Positions 8,949-17,883 of a stretch of 64,000 nucleotides of DNA are shown one piece after another (position 1 is the first letter of the stretch; each line of letters opens with the position of its first letter). The translations under genes and the position numbers were made by a program. Location: contig NZ_QKSB01000001.1 of assembly GCF_003234935.1 (NCBI RefSeq), forward strand, positions 806,001 through 870,000, given 5' to 3'. The notes under the pieces were generated by a model, which saw only the letters and a program-made list of their open reading frames with translations, was not told the DNA's origin and searched no databases. This stretch comes from Putridiphycobacter roseus. GTDB taxonomy: Bacteria; Bacteroidota; Bacteroidia; Flavobacteriales_D; Crocinitomicaceae.

Positions 8949-9463
8949 TCTCTATCTTTTTTATTGGACAATATATCTAGGCGTATTCCTTCGCTCTCTT
9001 CTGATAAATTTATAAATTGTCTTAAATTCTTTTTTGCCCTTTGCAATAAGGACTCCACTGCTTTTAAACTTGTTTCCATTACATCCGCTACTTCTTGACG
9101 TGGCATTTCTTCGATAAAACTTAAAATAAATGCGGTTTTCTGACTGTCAGGCAATTTTTGCATGGCCCTGAAAATTAAATTTGCATCTTCTTTTTTTTCA
9201 GCTAATAATTGGGGATGATCAAAATCAACTTGAATATCCTCTTCTTCTTTCCACCTGACAAACGACCAGCGTTTATTCTTCTTCAGTCGGTTCAATGAAG
9301 CATTTACTGTGATCCTATAAATCCAAGTACTCAATTTTGAATCTTGATGGAAGGTCTCAATCTTATCAAACACCTTTAAAAATACATCTTGTGTAATCTC
9401 ATCCGCTTCAGCTTCATTTTGTAAATACAACAAAGCCGTATGATAAACATTTGCAACATTCAA
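8945..9463 (-). CDS. ECF-family RNA polymerase sigma factor, start uncertain
   Basis: Sigma-70 family ECF factor. Region 2 is visible in TALLYLQNEAEADEITQDVF and the STWIYRITVN segment, and region 4 in LPDSQKTAFILSFIEEMPRQ then VESLLQRAKKNL. The first usable start is TTG at 9461-9463, which gives 172 residues but removes the start of region 2. The same frame stays open upstream to a TAA at 9551-9553 and encodes ITDKELIALLIDKDSKAYRI, the expected ECF N-terminus. Within it there is no ATG, GTG or TTG before 9463; only ATT codons at 9533-9535 and 9530-9532 sit at the expected place. An ATG at 9563-9565 is in frame but separated by that TAA. Followed by anti-sigma and LTxxQ genes with four-base overlaps. 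Confidence 0.8.
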   Translation of the reverse strand: MNVANVYHTALLYLQNEAEADEITQDVFLKVFDKIETFHQDSKLSTWIYRITVNASLNRLKKNKRWSFVRWKEEEDIQVDFDHPQLLAEKKEDANLIFRAMQKLPDSQKTAFILSFIEEMPRQEVADVMETSLKAVESLLQRAKKNLRQFINLSEESEGIRLDILSNKKDRE

Positions 9464-9602
9464 ATCATAACAAATGCGATAAGCTTTTGAATCCTTATCG
9501 ATTAGCAGTGCTATGAGTTCCTTGTCTGTAATAATGTTGAAGATATAATATTAATTTACACGCATTTCACTTTTGAATCCTTCAACAAAATGGTTTAAAA
9601 AA

Positions 9603-11144
9603 TTACAAAGGAATATTTCCGTGTTTCTTTTTAGGCAAGTGCTGTACCTTATTTTTCAACATTTCAAATGAACGAATTAATTTCTTTCTCGTATCAGCAG
9701 GTACAATCACCTCATCTATAAAACCATGTCGAGCTGCGTTATAAGGGTTGGCGAATAATTCAGCATATTCTGCTTCTTTTTCTTTCCATTTCTCTTCTGG
9801 GTTTTCTGCAGATTTAATTTCATTTCTAAAAATGATTTCGGCTGCACCCTTAGCCCCCATTACAGCAATTTCTGCTGATGGCCAAGCATAATTCATATCT
9901 GCACCAATGTGTTTAGAATTCATTACGTCATAAGCTCCACCGTATGCTTTTCTGGTAATCACCGTTACCGAAGGAACAGTTGCTTCACAGAATGCATACA
10001 ATAATTTAGCCCCATTAGAAATGATTCCATTCCACTCTTGGTCGGTCCCAGGTAAAAAGCCTGGTACATCTTCACAAACCAATAAAGGAATGTTAAAACT
10101 ATCACAAAATCGAATAAACCTTGCTGCTTTGTTGGAGGATTGAATATCGAGTACACCTGCTAAATAAGCAGGTTGGTTAGCAATTACACCAATACTTTTT
10201 CCAGCCATTCTTGCGAATCCTACAACAATATTTTGTGCAAAGTTTTCCTGTACTTCATAAAAGCTTTTATCATCCACTAATTCGTGAATCACCTCGCGCA
10301 TATCGTAAGGTTGATTTGGATTAGCAGGTACAATATCATTTAATTTTGGTCTTGACTCATCACCAGCAGTGTAAGGCAAACTTGGTGCCTGTTCTTCACA
10401 ATTCTGTGGTAAATAAGACAATAACTTTTTAATGTCTTTGATACATTTCACATCATTTTCAACTGAGAAATGAGCAACTCCTGATTTTTCAGAGTGGGTT
10501 GAAGCACCACCTAATTCTTCAGAAGTAACTTCTTCATGGGTTACTGTTTTAACCACGTTTGGTCCGGTTACAAACATGAATGAGGTATCTTGAACCATGT
10601 AAATAAAATCGGTTAATGCCGGAGAATATACTGCACCACCGGCGCAGGGCCCCATGATAGCAGAAATCTGTGGAATCACGCCAGATGCCATTGTGTTTCT
10701 ATAAAATATATCCGCATATCCGCCTAAAGACACTACACCTTCTTGAATTCTTGCGCCGCCTGAATCGTTTAAGCCAACAAATGGCATTCCATTTTGCATG
10801 GCTAAATCCATTACCCTACAAATTTTCTTTGCATGAATTTCAGCCAATGAACCACCAAACACAGTAAAATCTTGTGCAAAAACATAAACTGGTCGCCCAT
10901 CTACAAAACCCGAACCGGTAATCACACCATCCCCTAAAAACTTAGTTTTCTCCAAACCAAAGTTTGTCGAACGGTGTTCCGTCAACATGCCAATTTCTTC
11001 AAAACTGTCCTCATCTAAAAACAATGATATTCGTTCACGCGCAGTCAATTTCCCTTTACTGTGTTGGGATTCGATTCGCTTTTCTCCGCCGCCTTCTTTG
11101 GCTTTGTTTATTTTAGATTGTAATAAGTCTAGTTTTGAATTCAT
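9603..11144 (-). CDS. Acyl-CoA carboxylase beta subunit (propionyl/methylmalonyl type)
   Basis: 513-residue carboxyltransferase subunit that transfers a carboxyl group from biotin to (or from) a short-chain acyl-CoA. Crotonase-like halves are visible. The N-half has [19 protein letters not shown] and the oxyanion segment [22 protein letters not shown] and [16 protein letters not shown]. The C-half has [27 protein letters not shown] and [13 protein letters not shown]. Full length for PccB/MmdA proteins. Neither a biotin carboxylase nor a biotin carrier gene is next to it, so partner and direction (carboxylase or decarboxylase) cannot be told. Monocistronic on the minus strand. Confidence 0.88.
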   Translation of the reverse strand: MNSKLDLLQSKINKAKEGGGEKRIESQHSKGKLTARERISLFLDEDSFEEIGMLTEHRSTNFGLEKTKFLGDGVITGSGFVDGRPVYVFAQDFTVFGGSLAEIHAKKICRVMDLAMQNGMPFVGLNDSGGARIQEGVVSLGGYADIFYRNTMASGVIPQISAIMGPCAGGAVYSPALTDFIYMVQDTSFMFVTGPNVVKTVTHEEVTSEELGGASTHSEKSGVAHFSVENDVKCIKDIKKLLSYLPQNCEEQAPSLPYTAGDESRPKLNDIVPANPNQPYDMREVIHELVDDKSFYEVQENFAQNIVVGFARMAGKSIGVIANQPAYLAGVLDIQSSNKAARFIRFCDSFNIPLLVCEDVPGFLPGTDQEWNGIISNGAKLLYAFCEATVPSVTVITRKAYGGAYDVMNSKHIGADMNYAWPSAEIAVMGAKGAAEIIFRNEIKSAENPEEKWKEKEAEYAELFANPYNAARHGFIDEVIVPADTRKKLIRSFEMLKNKVQHLPKKKHGNIPL

Positions 11145-11244
11145 ATTTAATACGGTTAAGAAGCTCTAAAAATAAGCATTATTTGTTTTTGATAAGGTTT
11201 TATTGAAAATATTCTCCTAAAATAAAGAAGAAAAATATTAATTC

Positions 11245-11276
11245 TTGGCCTTTTGTAATTTTTGGAATTACTTTTG
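11245..11276 (+). promoter_or_regulatory. Putative Bacteroidota promoter (-33 TTG, -7 TACTTTTG)
   Basis: TTG at 11245-11247 and TACTTTTG at 11269-11276 are separated by 21 bases, fitting the Bacteroidota vegetative promoter. The -7 element overlaps a small inverted repeat GTAATT-N5-AATTAC at 11255-11271. The next ATG is at 11304. Confidence 0.5.
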
Positions 11277-11303
11277 TTATACTAGTATTGGAACTTCCCA
11301 ATT

Positions 11304-12776
11304 ATGCGCAATTTACTATTTTTTATCACCTTATTTTTTTATCAACTTGCTTATACACAAATGCAAATTGATAAAACGAGTCACGATTTTGGGAATCTAT
11401 ATGCCAATGCACCAACTTATGTAGATTTTACTTTTAAAAACATTGGGCAAGCCAAAACGTATTTACTTACGGTGGATAAACCAAGAGAAGTCTATTACAT
11501 ATATTCTACCAAAACTATTCAAGCAGATAGTTCGGTGACCGTTAGACTGAAGATAAACGACAATATTAAAGGAAGGTTTAACTACAGCGTTGACGTTTTC
11601 TTTAGTAATAGCAACAAACCAATTACCCTAAATGTTTATGGTAATGTAAAAGAAAAAAGTAGCAATCCACTAACTGCTTGTCCTGACTTTAATGCAGAGC
11701 CACCCGTAAATGGTTCTCCAAATTTTGAAGTAACCATAAAAGTAATCGACAGTTTAACCAGTGAACCAATTAGAAGAAGTAAAGTTTACCTCATTAACAA
11801 TGGCGAAATGGTTGGCACATACTATACCAATTCTGATGGTATCATACACCGCCCTGTTCCTTTGGGACACTACTACATCACTGCCCAAAAAGATGATTAC
11901 ACCTCTAATTACTACCAAGGTTATTTAAATTTCATTGAAAACTATGTTGAAATTAAATTGCAAAGTCCAATACAAGAAATAGCGGAAGAAATTGTGATGA
12001 TTACAGAAGAGGATATTGAAGAAGAAGCACCTGAAATTATAATTATTGAAGAGGAAACGCCAGAAATCATAACAGAAGTGGAAGAAGAAGTACCAGAAAT
12101 TGTGATTGAAATGGAAGAAACAACCGAAGAAATTGTCATAGAAGATACAGCAATTTTTGAAGACACAACTACGAGCATAATCAAAGTAAAACTTGATACA
12201 GGCTTTAATTCTAATCAATTTGCACCCAACAATATTGTATTTATTGTAGATGTTTCCTCTTCCATGAATCAAATGGGTAAGATAGATTTATTAAAATTAT
12301 CTATGATTGAGCTGACAAAAATTTTAAGACCCCAAGACCAAGTATCAGTGATTGCTTATGCCGGTTCAGTCAATGTATTATTTGAGCTAAAAAATGGTAC
12401 AGATAAAGAAGAAATTATAGAAAAAATAAAAACACTTAAAACTGGGGGATACACTGCCGGAGATTTAGCGATAAAAGAAGGAATTAGAATTGCAAAAAAG
12501 GGTTACATAGAAGGAGGAAACAACATGATATTTATGGTGACGGATGGTGCTTTTAATAAAGGATCAAAAAGTTACCAACGCATCATTCAAACAACCTACT
12601 TAACGAAGGGAATTAAGTTTTCTGTTGTGGGTATCAAAACCTCTGAATATTTAAGAAATCATTTAGAGACTATTGCAGAAAAAGGAGGCGGTGCTTATAT
12701 CCGTATTATCACATCAGATGATGCACAAAATAAGTTATTTGAAGAAATTAAAAGAACCTCTTTTAAAGGTGATTAA
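11304..12776 (+). CDS. Exported VWA-domain protein with DUF1573-like N-terminus
   Basis: 490-residue exported protein. After the signal peptide (LLFFITLFFYQLAYTQ) comes an ASPM/DUF1573-like beta domain (about 19-115; KTSHDFGNLYANAPTYVDFTF). Next is a carboxypeptidase-regulatory-like beta domain (about 143-218). A low-complexity acidic stretch (about 220-285) repeats EEEAPEI, EEETPEI and EEEVPEI. A von Willebrand factor A domain follows (about 305-480) with the MIDAS motif DVSSSMN, a threonine in GGYTAGD and aspartate in VTDGAF. VWA domains of this sort bind Mg and protein ligands. No sorting tail follows the VWA domain, so it is probably periplasmic or outer-membrane-associated. The last four bases overlap the convergent sulfatase gene. 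Confidence 0.75.
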   Translation: MRNLLFFITLFFYQLAYTQMQIDKTSHDFGNLYANAPTYVDFTFKNIGQAKTYLLTVDKPREVYYIYSTKTIQADSSVTVRLKINDNIKGRFNYSVDVFFSNSNKPITLNVYGNVKEKSSNPLTACPDFNAEPPVNGSPNFEVTIKVIDSLTSEPIRRSKVYLINNGEMVGTYYTNSDGIIHRPVPLGHYYITAQKDDYTSNYYQGYLNFIENYVEIKLQSPIQEIAEEIVMITEEDIEEEAPEIIIIEEETPEIITEVEEEVPEIVIEMEETTEEIVIEDTAIFEDTTTSIIKVKLDTGFNSNQFAPNNIVFIVDVSSSMNQMGKIDLLKLSMIELTKILRPQDQVSVIAYAGSVNVLFELKNGTDKEEIIEKIKTLKTGGYTAGDLAIKEGIRIAKKGYIEGGNNMIFMVTDGAFNKGSKSYQRIIQTTYLTKGIKFSVVGIKTSEYLRNHLETIAEKGGGAYIRIITSDDAQNKLFEEIKRTSFKGD

Positions 12777-14647
12777 AAGTTTCTAAACTCCCTATAAATT
12801 GTTTCTACTAAAGCACGACTTCTTTTTAAGGATGCATTAGTTTGCGTTTCATTTTTATACGTCGAATGGACCATTTTTTCATTAATGGTATGGTATGCCG
12901 CATAACCTGTAGTATCCACAATTCCAAAAGACATGGTGGAAGCAGTTAAAGCCCAATTCGGTGCACTTGGATTAAGCAGATCTTTTGACCAATGATAAGC
13001 AGTAGTAGGTAAATCCATCTGGTGGAGCAAAGTAGTTACAATGTCACTCTGCGAACCAATTTTATCCCTGGTTTTACCTACATAGTCTTGTTTTAACGCC
13101 CCTCCCCAAAATAACAATGGAATATGGTAAAAATCAGCAGAATAAATATTATTATTATTGTAGTTTGTTTTTCCATGATCGGCAACAAACACAACTAAAG
13201 TATTGTCGAAATTTGGTAATTCCCTTAAGGCATCCACTAATTTTTTTAATTGTATATCCGTGTACACCATACTATTGACATAGCCTTCCACATTCTTTGG
13301 ATGATTTTTAATTCCGTCCATTGGCATATCATAAGGAGCATGAGTACTTTGAGAAAAAACCCCATAGATATACGGAGATTTTGCAACTTTTAACTCTTTA
13401 ATAAAATAGGGAAACATAGCCTCATCATGGATTCCTAAGTCCCCTTTAGGAGTTAAAGATAAATCGTTTTCATCCGTTTGCCTGTCCACGTTCATTTCAG
13501 TAAGGTAGCCGCCAATATTACCGTATGCTAAAGAGCCACCAAAATAATAAGAAGAATTATACCCTTCTGCCTTTAAATCTTTAAATATAGAAGGTAATTG
13601 CCGGCACTTTGCAGATTCCGACGAAATAGCAATACCTGGAACAGTTGGATAACCACTATAAATAGCGGTGTGACCTGTTTCTGAGGTAGTAGAATTTGCA
13701 TAAATCTGGGTAAACAGCAAGCCTTCTTTTGTCAATTGATCAAAGTTTGGTGTAATATGGTCCGGATTTCCTAAGACACCAATCATGTTGGCTGCCCAAC
13801 TTTCTAAGGTGATAAAAATAATATCTGGCCTTGTTGTCTTTAGAATCTTAATACTATCTGTTTCTGGATAGGCATAAAGTGCTTTGGTAATATTTTGCGC
13901 TTCGTTTACCTCCAAACAATTATACATCCCTTCAATATTTTTTTTAAAATGCTGAAAAGTCATGTGAATAAAATTCCAAATAGAATTCACGGAAATATCG
14001 TTGACAATTTGACTTTGAGAATAATAAGCATTGGTAGCAGAAATTGGAATTTTTTGTAACCCTCCTCGAATACCCATAGTAAATAAAAATCCACCTACAA
14101 GAAGGATAGTTAAAAAGTGAATTGCCCTTTTTGGAAGAGAAGTTAGATTAAAATTTGGTTTAAATTTTAGTATTAAGTACTTATAAAGTAAATAAAACAC
14201 CAATAATTGAATGATTAAATAAAAAATAAACCAAGCGGTATATGACCCCGAAGAAGTCCTAAAAACTTCGGAGGGTGTTTCAAAATGAACAAATATTTTA
14301 GACGATAATTTCGTGCGCCATTCGTGGTAAGAAACCAATTCACTCGAGAATAGAATACTGGTAATTAAGCCGAAAAATAAAACACTTCCTTTTACGACTT
14401 TAAAAGAGATTACTTGTGCTTTCCCATGGAATAAAGCAGTAAGCCCTAATAGTATCAGTGGAATTCCCATGATATAGGCAAAACTCGATAAATCCATGCG
14501 TAAAGCATGCCAAGGTAGTGTCAATAATTCTATTAGCGGAACATCAATGTCGCCGGCATAATGAAGAATAAACAATAAACGCTGTACCGTAAAAAATACA
14601 AGCCACAACAAAAGTAACCGCAACAAAAATTTAAAATAATATCTCAC
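12773..14647 (-). CDS. LTA synthase family sulfatase / phosphoglycerol transferase
   Basis: 624-residue inner-membrane protein with five predicted N-terminal membrane helices (residues about 5-230) and a large periplasmic alkaline-phosphatase-superfamily domain. Catalytic and metal residues are visible: FITLESW (metal-binding Glu), NSTTSETGH (nucleophile Thr) and VADHGK (Asp-His). The family includes LtaS, OpgB and phosphoethanolamine transferases. In Gram-negative Bacteroidota the substrate is unknown, probably a lipid- or glycan-linked phosphoglycerol or ethanolamine. Start is GTG overlapping the upstream gene's stop as TAGTG, so the two are probably cotranscribed. Confidence 0.82.
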   Translation of the reverse strand: MRYYFKFLLRLLLLWLVFFTVQRLLFILHYAGDIDVPLIELLTLPWHALRMDLSSFAYIMGIPLILLGLTALFHGKAQVISFKVVKGSVLFFGLITSILFSSELVSYHEWRTKLSSKIFVHFETPSEVFRTSSGSYTAWFIFYLIIQLLVFYLLYKYLILKFKPNFNLTSLPKRAIHFLTILLVGGFLFTMGIRGGLQKIPISATNAYYSQSQIVNDISVNSIWNFIHMTFQHFKKNIEGMYNCLEVNEAQNITKALYAYPETDSIKILKTTRPDIIFITLESWAANMIGVLGNPDHITPNFDQLTKEGLLFTQIYANSTTSETGHTAIYSGYPTVPGIAISSESAKCRQLPSIFKDLKAEGYNSSYYFGGSLAYGNIGGYLTEMNVDRQTDENDLSLTPKGDLGIHDEAMFPYFIKELKVAKSPYIYGVFSQSTHAPYDMPMDGIKNHPKNVEGYVNSMVYTDIQLKKLVDALRELPNFDNTLVVFVADHGKTNYNNNNIYSADFYHIPLLFWGGALKQDYVGKTRDKIGSQSDIVTTLLHQMDLPTTAYHWSKDLLNPSAPNWALTASTMSFGIVDTTGYAAYHTINEKMVHSTYKNETQTNASLKRSRALVETIYREFRNF

Positions 14648-15363
14648 TAATTTTTATATTCCACCAATTCAGTATGTCCGGCAAATTTACCTTTTTTATC
14701 GTATTGTTCACTTTTAACCATACCTGCTTTTTTACTAATCCATTCTATACTGCTGGTAGTACTTTTGACAAAACCCATATTTATATAAGTTTTAGATGTA
14801 ATTTTTGCACACTCAAAAGTACCTGCAGCTGTAGTAACATTCTCCATTGCTTCCACTTTTCTCTCATATACTCTCACGCTTCCGCCCATTATTTTCATGC
14901 CATTCATAAAAGCATTCATACCAATATTTGTTTCCGCTAAAATATCTCCGGTTGCTAAATTTGCAGGTATTTCCATACCGGCCCCTGTAATCTTTACTTC
15001 CATATCTGGACTTGACTCTTCCAGTCCACCAAAATTTTTCATCAAATCATCAAAATCTAAAGTCAATACCCCATTTTTACAAACATAGGTTAACTCTGTT
15101 TTTTGAACTTCGTCTTTATTAGTTACTTGGTATTCACTTTCAATAGTATAATTCATGGCGTCATCAATATAACTTACGCCAAGGACAGTCATTTGATTTG
15201 TTCCAGTACTTTTTCCTTTTTTATCAAAAGACTCTGTTTTCCACACCAAACCTTCTTTTAATGGAAAGTAAGAGTCGCAAGAATCTACTTCCGACGATAA
15301 ATTGGAAGTAAAGCTAAACCCAATAAAAGACAAAACAATTAACAATAATGTAGAAAATTTCAT
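14647..15363 (-). CDS. Exported TapB-like (DUF3108-related) protein
   Basis: 238-residue exported protein with a signal peptide (TLLLIVLSFIGFSFTS). The body fits the TapB/DUF3108-like beta-rich family: CDSYFPLKEGLVWKTESFDKKG at the start, repeated strands, and TTAAGTFECAKITSKTYI with the conserved GTFEC-K pattern. The end is KKAGMVKSEQYDKKGK. The ATG at 15361-15363 is preferred because it immediately precedes the basic n-region; 19 codons upstream are also open. Stop TAG overlaps the start of the LTA-synthase-like gene, suggesting translational coupling. Function unknown. Confidence 0.65.
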   Translation of the reverse strand: MKFSTLLLIVLSFIGFSFTSNLSSEVDSCDSYFPLKEGLVWKTESFDKKGKSTGTNQMTVLGVSYIDDAMNYTIESEYQVTNKDEVQKTELTYVCKNGVLTLDFDDLMKNFGGLEESSPDMEVKITGAGMEIPANLATGDILAETNIGMNAFMNGMKIMGGSVRVYERKVEAMENVTTAAGTFECAKITSKTYINMGFVKSTTSSIEWISKKAGMVKSEQYDKKGKFAGHTELVEYKN

Positions 15364-15438
15364 AATCTTAGTTTTAATAGTTATTAACAAAAATAAAGAA
15401 ACACGTGATAAATTACACAATTTCCTTGATTAAATTAT

Positions 15439-15446
15439 TATTTTTG
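15439..15446 (+). promoter_or_regulatory. Putative -7 element for the ALDH7 gene
   Basis: TATTTTTG, an exact TAnnTTTG match, 30 bases before the ATG at 15477. No convincing -33 element seen. Confidence 0.4.
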
Positions 15447-15476
15447 TAATATAAGAATTCACAAAACAAAAATTGC

Positions 15477-17027
15477 ATGATAAGTACAGAAACAGAAATT
15501 CAATCGGTTTTAGAAACCTTAAATATATCATCAGAAAACAACGGTGCTTCTACAGGGAGTGATTGGTTGAGTACAAAAGGTGCTAAAATCAGTTCACATT
15601 CTCCAGTTGACGGTGCATTAATTGCAAATGTTAACGCAGCGACTGTTGAAGATTATGAAGCATTGATACAATCTTCACAAAAAGCATTTAAAACATGGCG
15701 TTTAGTTCCTTCCCCAAAAAGAGGAGAAATTGTACGTCAATTAGGTGTAAAATTAAGACAATACAAAGAGCCTTTGGGAAAATTAGTTTCTTACGAAATG
15801 GGTAAATCATACCAAGAAGGATTGGGTGAAGTGCAAGAAATGATCGACATCTGTGATTTTGCTGTTGGCTTATCGAGACAATTAAACGGATCCACTTTAC
15901 ACTCCGAAAGAGAAGCACATAGAATGTACGACCAGTATCACCCATTGGGGACAGTAGGTATTATTTCTGCATTTAACTTTCCAGTTGCCGTTTGGTGTTG
16001 GAATACTGCTTTAGCTTGGATTTGTGGTGATGTCTGTATCTGGAAACCATCAGAAAAAACACCAATCACTGCTATTGCTTGTCAAAAAATAGCTGCAGAA
16101 GTTTTTGCGGAAAATAATGTACCAGAAGGTGTATCTACTTTAATTATTGGGGATGCTGAAATTGGTAAATTAATGACTGCTGATAGAAGAGTTCCTTTGG
16201 TTTCAGCTACTGGTTCTACTCGTATGGGTAAAGCAGTTGGTGAAGCAGTTGCAAAAAGATTAGGTAAGTCTTTATTAGAATTAGGTGGCAACAATGCCAT
16301 TATTATTTCTCCTTCAGCCGATTTAAAATTAGTATTACCAGGTGTTGTTTTTGGCGCTGTAGGTACTAGTGGTCAAAGATGTACTTCTACAAGAAGACTT
16401 ATTATTCACGAATCAATATATGATAACGTTAAATCTATTTTAGTAAACGCTTACAAGCAAATAAAAATAGGAAATCCACTAGATGAAAATTACCACATGG
16501 GTCCATTAATTGATAAGGATGCGGTAAACACTTATTTAAGTGCTATTGAAAAAGTAAAAGCGGAAGGTGGTAAACTTTTAATTGAAGGAACTACTTTAAC
16601 AGGTGAAGGATACGAATCTGGATGTTATGTAAGTCCATCTATTGCTGAAGTTGAAAATTCATTTGACATTGTGCAAGATGAAACTTTTGCACCGTTATTA
16701 TACATGATAAAATATTCTGGGGAACTAGACAACGCTATCGCTCTTCAAAATGGCGTTAAGCAAGGTCTTTCTTCTTCTATCTTTACCAATAATTTGAGAG
16801 AAGCTGAATTATTTTTATCACAAGCAGGTTCTGATTGTGGTATTGCCAATGTAAATATTGGAACTTCAGGTGCAGAAATTGGTGGTGCATTTGGTGGTGA
16901 AAAAGATACAGGTGGTGGTCGTGAATCTGGTTCTGATGCTTGGAAAGTATATATGAGAAGACAAACTAACACCATTAATTACTCAACTGAATTACCGTTG
17001 GCACAAGGAATTAAATTCGATTTCTAA
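15477..17027 (+). CDS. amaB: L-piperidine-6-carboxylate / alpha-aminoadipic semialdehyde dehydrogenase (ALDH7)
   Basis: 516-residue NAD-dependent aldehyde dehydrogenase of the ALDH7 (antiquitin) family, which oxidises alpha-aminoadipic semialdehyde (in equilibrium with piperidine-6-carboxylate) in lysine breakdown. Diagnostic segments are ISAFNFPVAVWCWNTALAWI, KPSEKTP (cofactor), SATGSTRMG, LLELGGNNAI (general-base Glu) and GQRCTSTRR (nucleophile Cys). The C-terminal GGAFGGEKDTGGGRESGSDA is characteristic of ALDH7 rather than ALDH4. Family length is normal. Monocistronic: own -7 element upstream, terminator downstream. No other lysine-catabolic gene is adjacent. Confidence 0.9.
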   Translation: MISTETEIQSVLETLNISSENNGASTGSDWLSTKGAKISSHSPVDGALIANVNAATVEDYEALIQSSQKAFKTWRLVPSPKRGEIVRQLGVKLRQYKEPLGKLVSYEMGKSYQEGLGEVQEMIDICDFAVGLSRQLNGSTLHSEREAHRMYDQYHPLGTVGIISAFNFPVAVWCWNTALAWICGDVCIWKPSEKTPITAIACQKIAAEVFAENNVPEGVSTLIIGDAEIGKLMTADRRVPLVSATGSTRMGKAVGEAVAKRLGKSLLELGGNNAIIISPSADLKLVLPGVVFGAVGTSGQRCTSTRRLIIHESIYDNVKSILVNAYKQIKIGNPLDENYHMGPLIDKDAVNTYLSAIEKVKAEGGKLLIEGTTLTGEGYESGCYVSPSIAEVENSFDIVQDETFAPLLYMIKYSGELDNAIALQNGVKQGLSSSIFTNNLREAELFLSQAGSDCGIANVNIGTSGAEIGGAFGGEKDTGGGRESGSDAWKVYMRRQTNTINYSTELPLAQGIKFDF

Positions 17028-17050
17028 GCCACATAATTAATATAAATAGT

Positions 17051-17087
17051 AAAGGCTGCTTTTTATTAAAGCAGCCTTATTTTTTTG
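17051..17087 (+). terminator. Rho-independent terminator
   Basis: Eleven-base stem, AAGGCTGCTTT (17052-17062) with AAAGCAGCCTT (17068-17078), five-base loop, then a T-run. It ends the ALDH7 transcript just before the kdsB promoter. Confidence 0.85.
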
Positions 17088-17090
17088 TGT

Positions 17091-17098
17091 TATTTTTG
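17091..17098 (+). promoter_or_regulatory. Putative -7 element for kdsB
   Basis: TATTTTTG directly after the ALDH7 terminator, seven bases before the kdsB ATG at 17105. If used, the transcript would be nearly leaderless. Confidence 0.4.
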
Positions 17099-17104
17099 TA
17101 AGTA

Positions 17105-17839
17105 ATGAAAGTTTTAGCCATTATACCAGCCCGATACAATTCGAGTCGCTTTCCAGGAAAGCCTTTAATTGATATTAAAGGAAAATCAATGATTCAAAGA
17201 GTATATGAGCAAGTCTGCAAATCAAACATGGTGCAAAAAGTAGTGGTTGCTACGGATGACTCTCGTATTTTTAATGCTGTAGTTTCTTTTGGTGGCGAAG
17301 TAATGATGACTGCAAACACCCATGAAAGTGGTACTGAAAGATGTGGTGAAATCATTGAAAAATATACCGGTTTTGATGTTGTCATTAATATTCAAGGGGA
17401 TGAGCCATTAGTGCAACCCCAACAAATTGAGCAAGTATTAAACCTTTTTGAAGACCCTTCTGTAAATATTGGCACATTAGTAAAAGCATTTGACCAAGAA
17501 AGTGAATTATTTAATCCGAACCGAGTAAAAGTAGTATTAGATCAATTTAAAAATGCCATCTATTTTAGTCGTAGTCCAATCCCTTATTTAGCAAATGTTG
17601 CCAAAGAAAATTGGCTAGATAAAACTACCTTTTGGAAACATATAGGTATTTATGCCTGGCGAGAAAAAACCTTAAAACAAATTTTAAAACTTCCTGTCTG
17701 CACACTAGAAAAACTAGAATCTTTAGAACAATTACGTTGGCTAAATGCCGACTTAAAGATACGTACAGCGGAAACAAATATTGAAACTCCTAATATTGAC
17801 ACCCCCGAAGATTTACAAAAAGTATTGAATCGATTGTAA
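17105..17839 (+). CDS. kdsB: 3-deoxy-manno-octulosonate cytidylyltransferase
   Basis: 244-residue cytosolic enzyme that activates KDO with CTP to CMP-KDO for the LPS inner core. Signature motifs are IIPARYNSSRFPGKPL at the N-terminus (nucleotide binding), VVATDDSRI, ESGTERCGEI, VINIQGDEPLVQP (metal-binding Asp) and YFSRSPIPY, followed by KHIGIYAWRE and LEKLESLEQLRWL. Length and all motifs are normal. Forty-four bases upstream of the TonB-dependent receptor gene, without a terminator between, so readthrough is possible. Confidence 0.96.
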   Translation: MKVLAIIPARYNSSRFPGKPLIDIKGKSMIQRVYEQVCKSNMVQKVVVATDDSRIFNAVVSFGGEVMMTANTHESGTERCGEIIEKYTGFDVVINIQGDEPLVQPQQIEQVLNLFEDPSVNIGTLVKAFDQESELFNPNRVKVVLDQFKNAIYFSRSPIPYLANVAKENWLDKTTFWKHIGIYAWREKTLKQILKLPVCTLEKLESLEQLRWLNADLKIRTAETNIETPNIDTPEDLQKVLNRL

Positions 17840-17883
17840 AAATGTTATCTTTGTTTAATATATTTGTATAAAAACTAAACAAA

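Noticed and set aside
11925..12272. Antisense open frames of 80-115 codons opposite the VWA gene
   Set aside because: They arise from the GAA-rich acidic tract, which reads as Phe- or Ser-rich low-complexity sequence on the other strand; the sense gene is clearly real.
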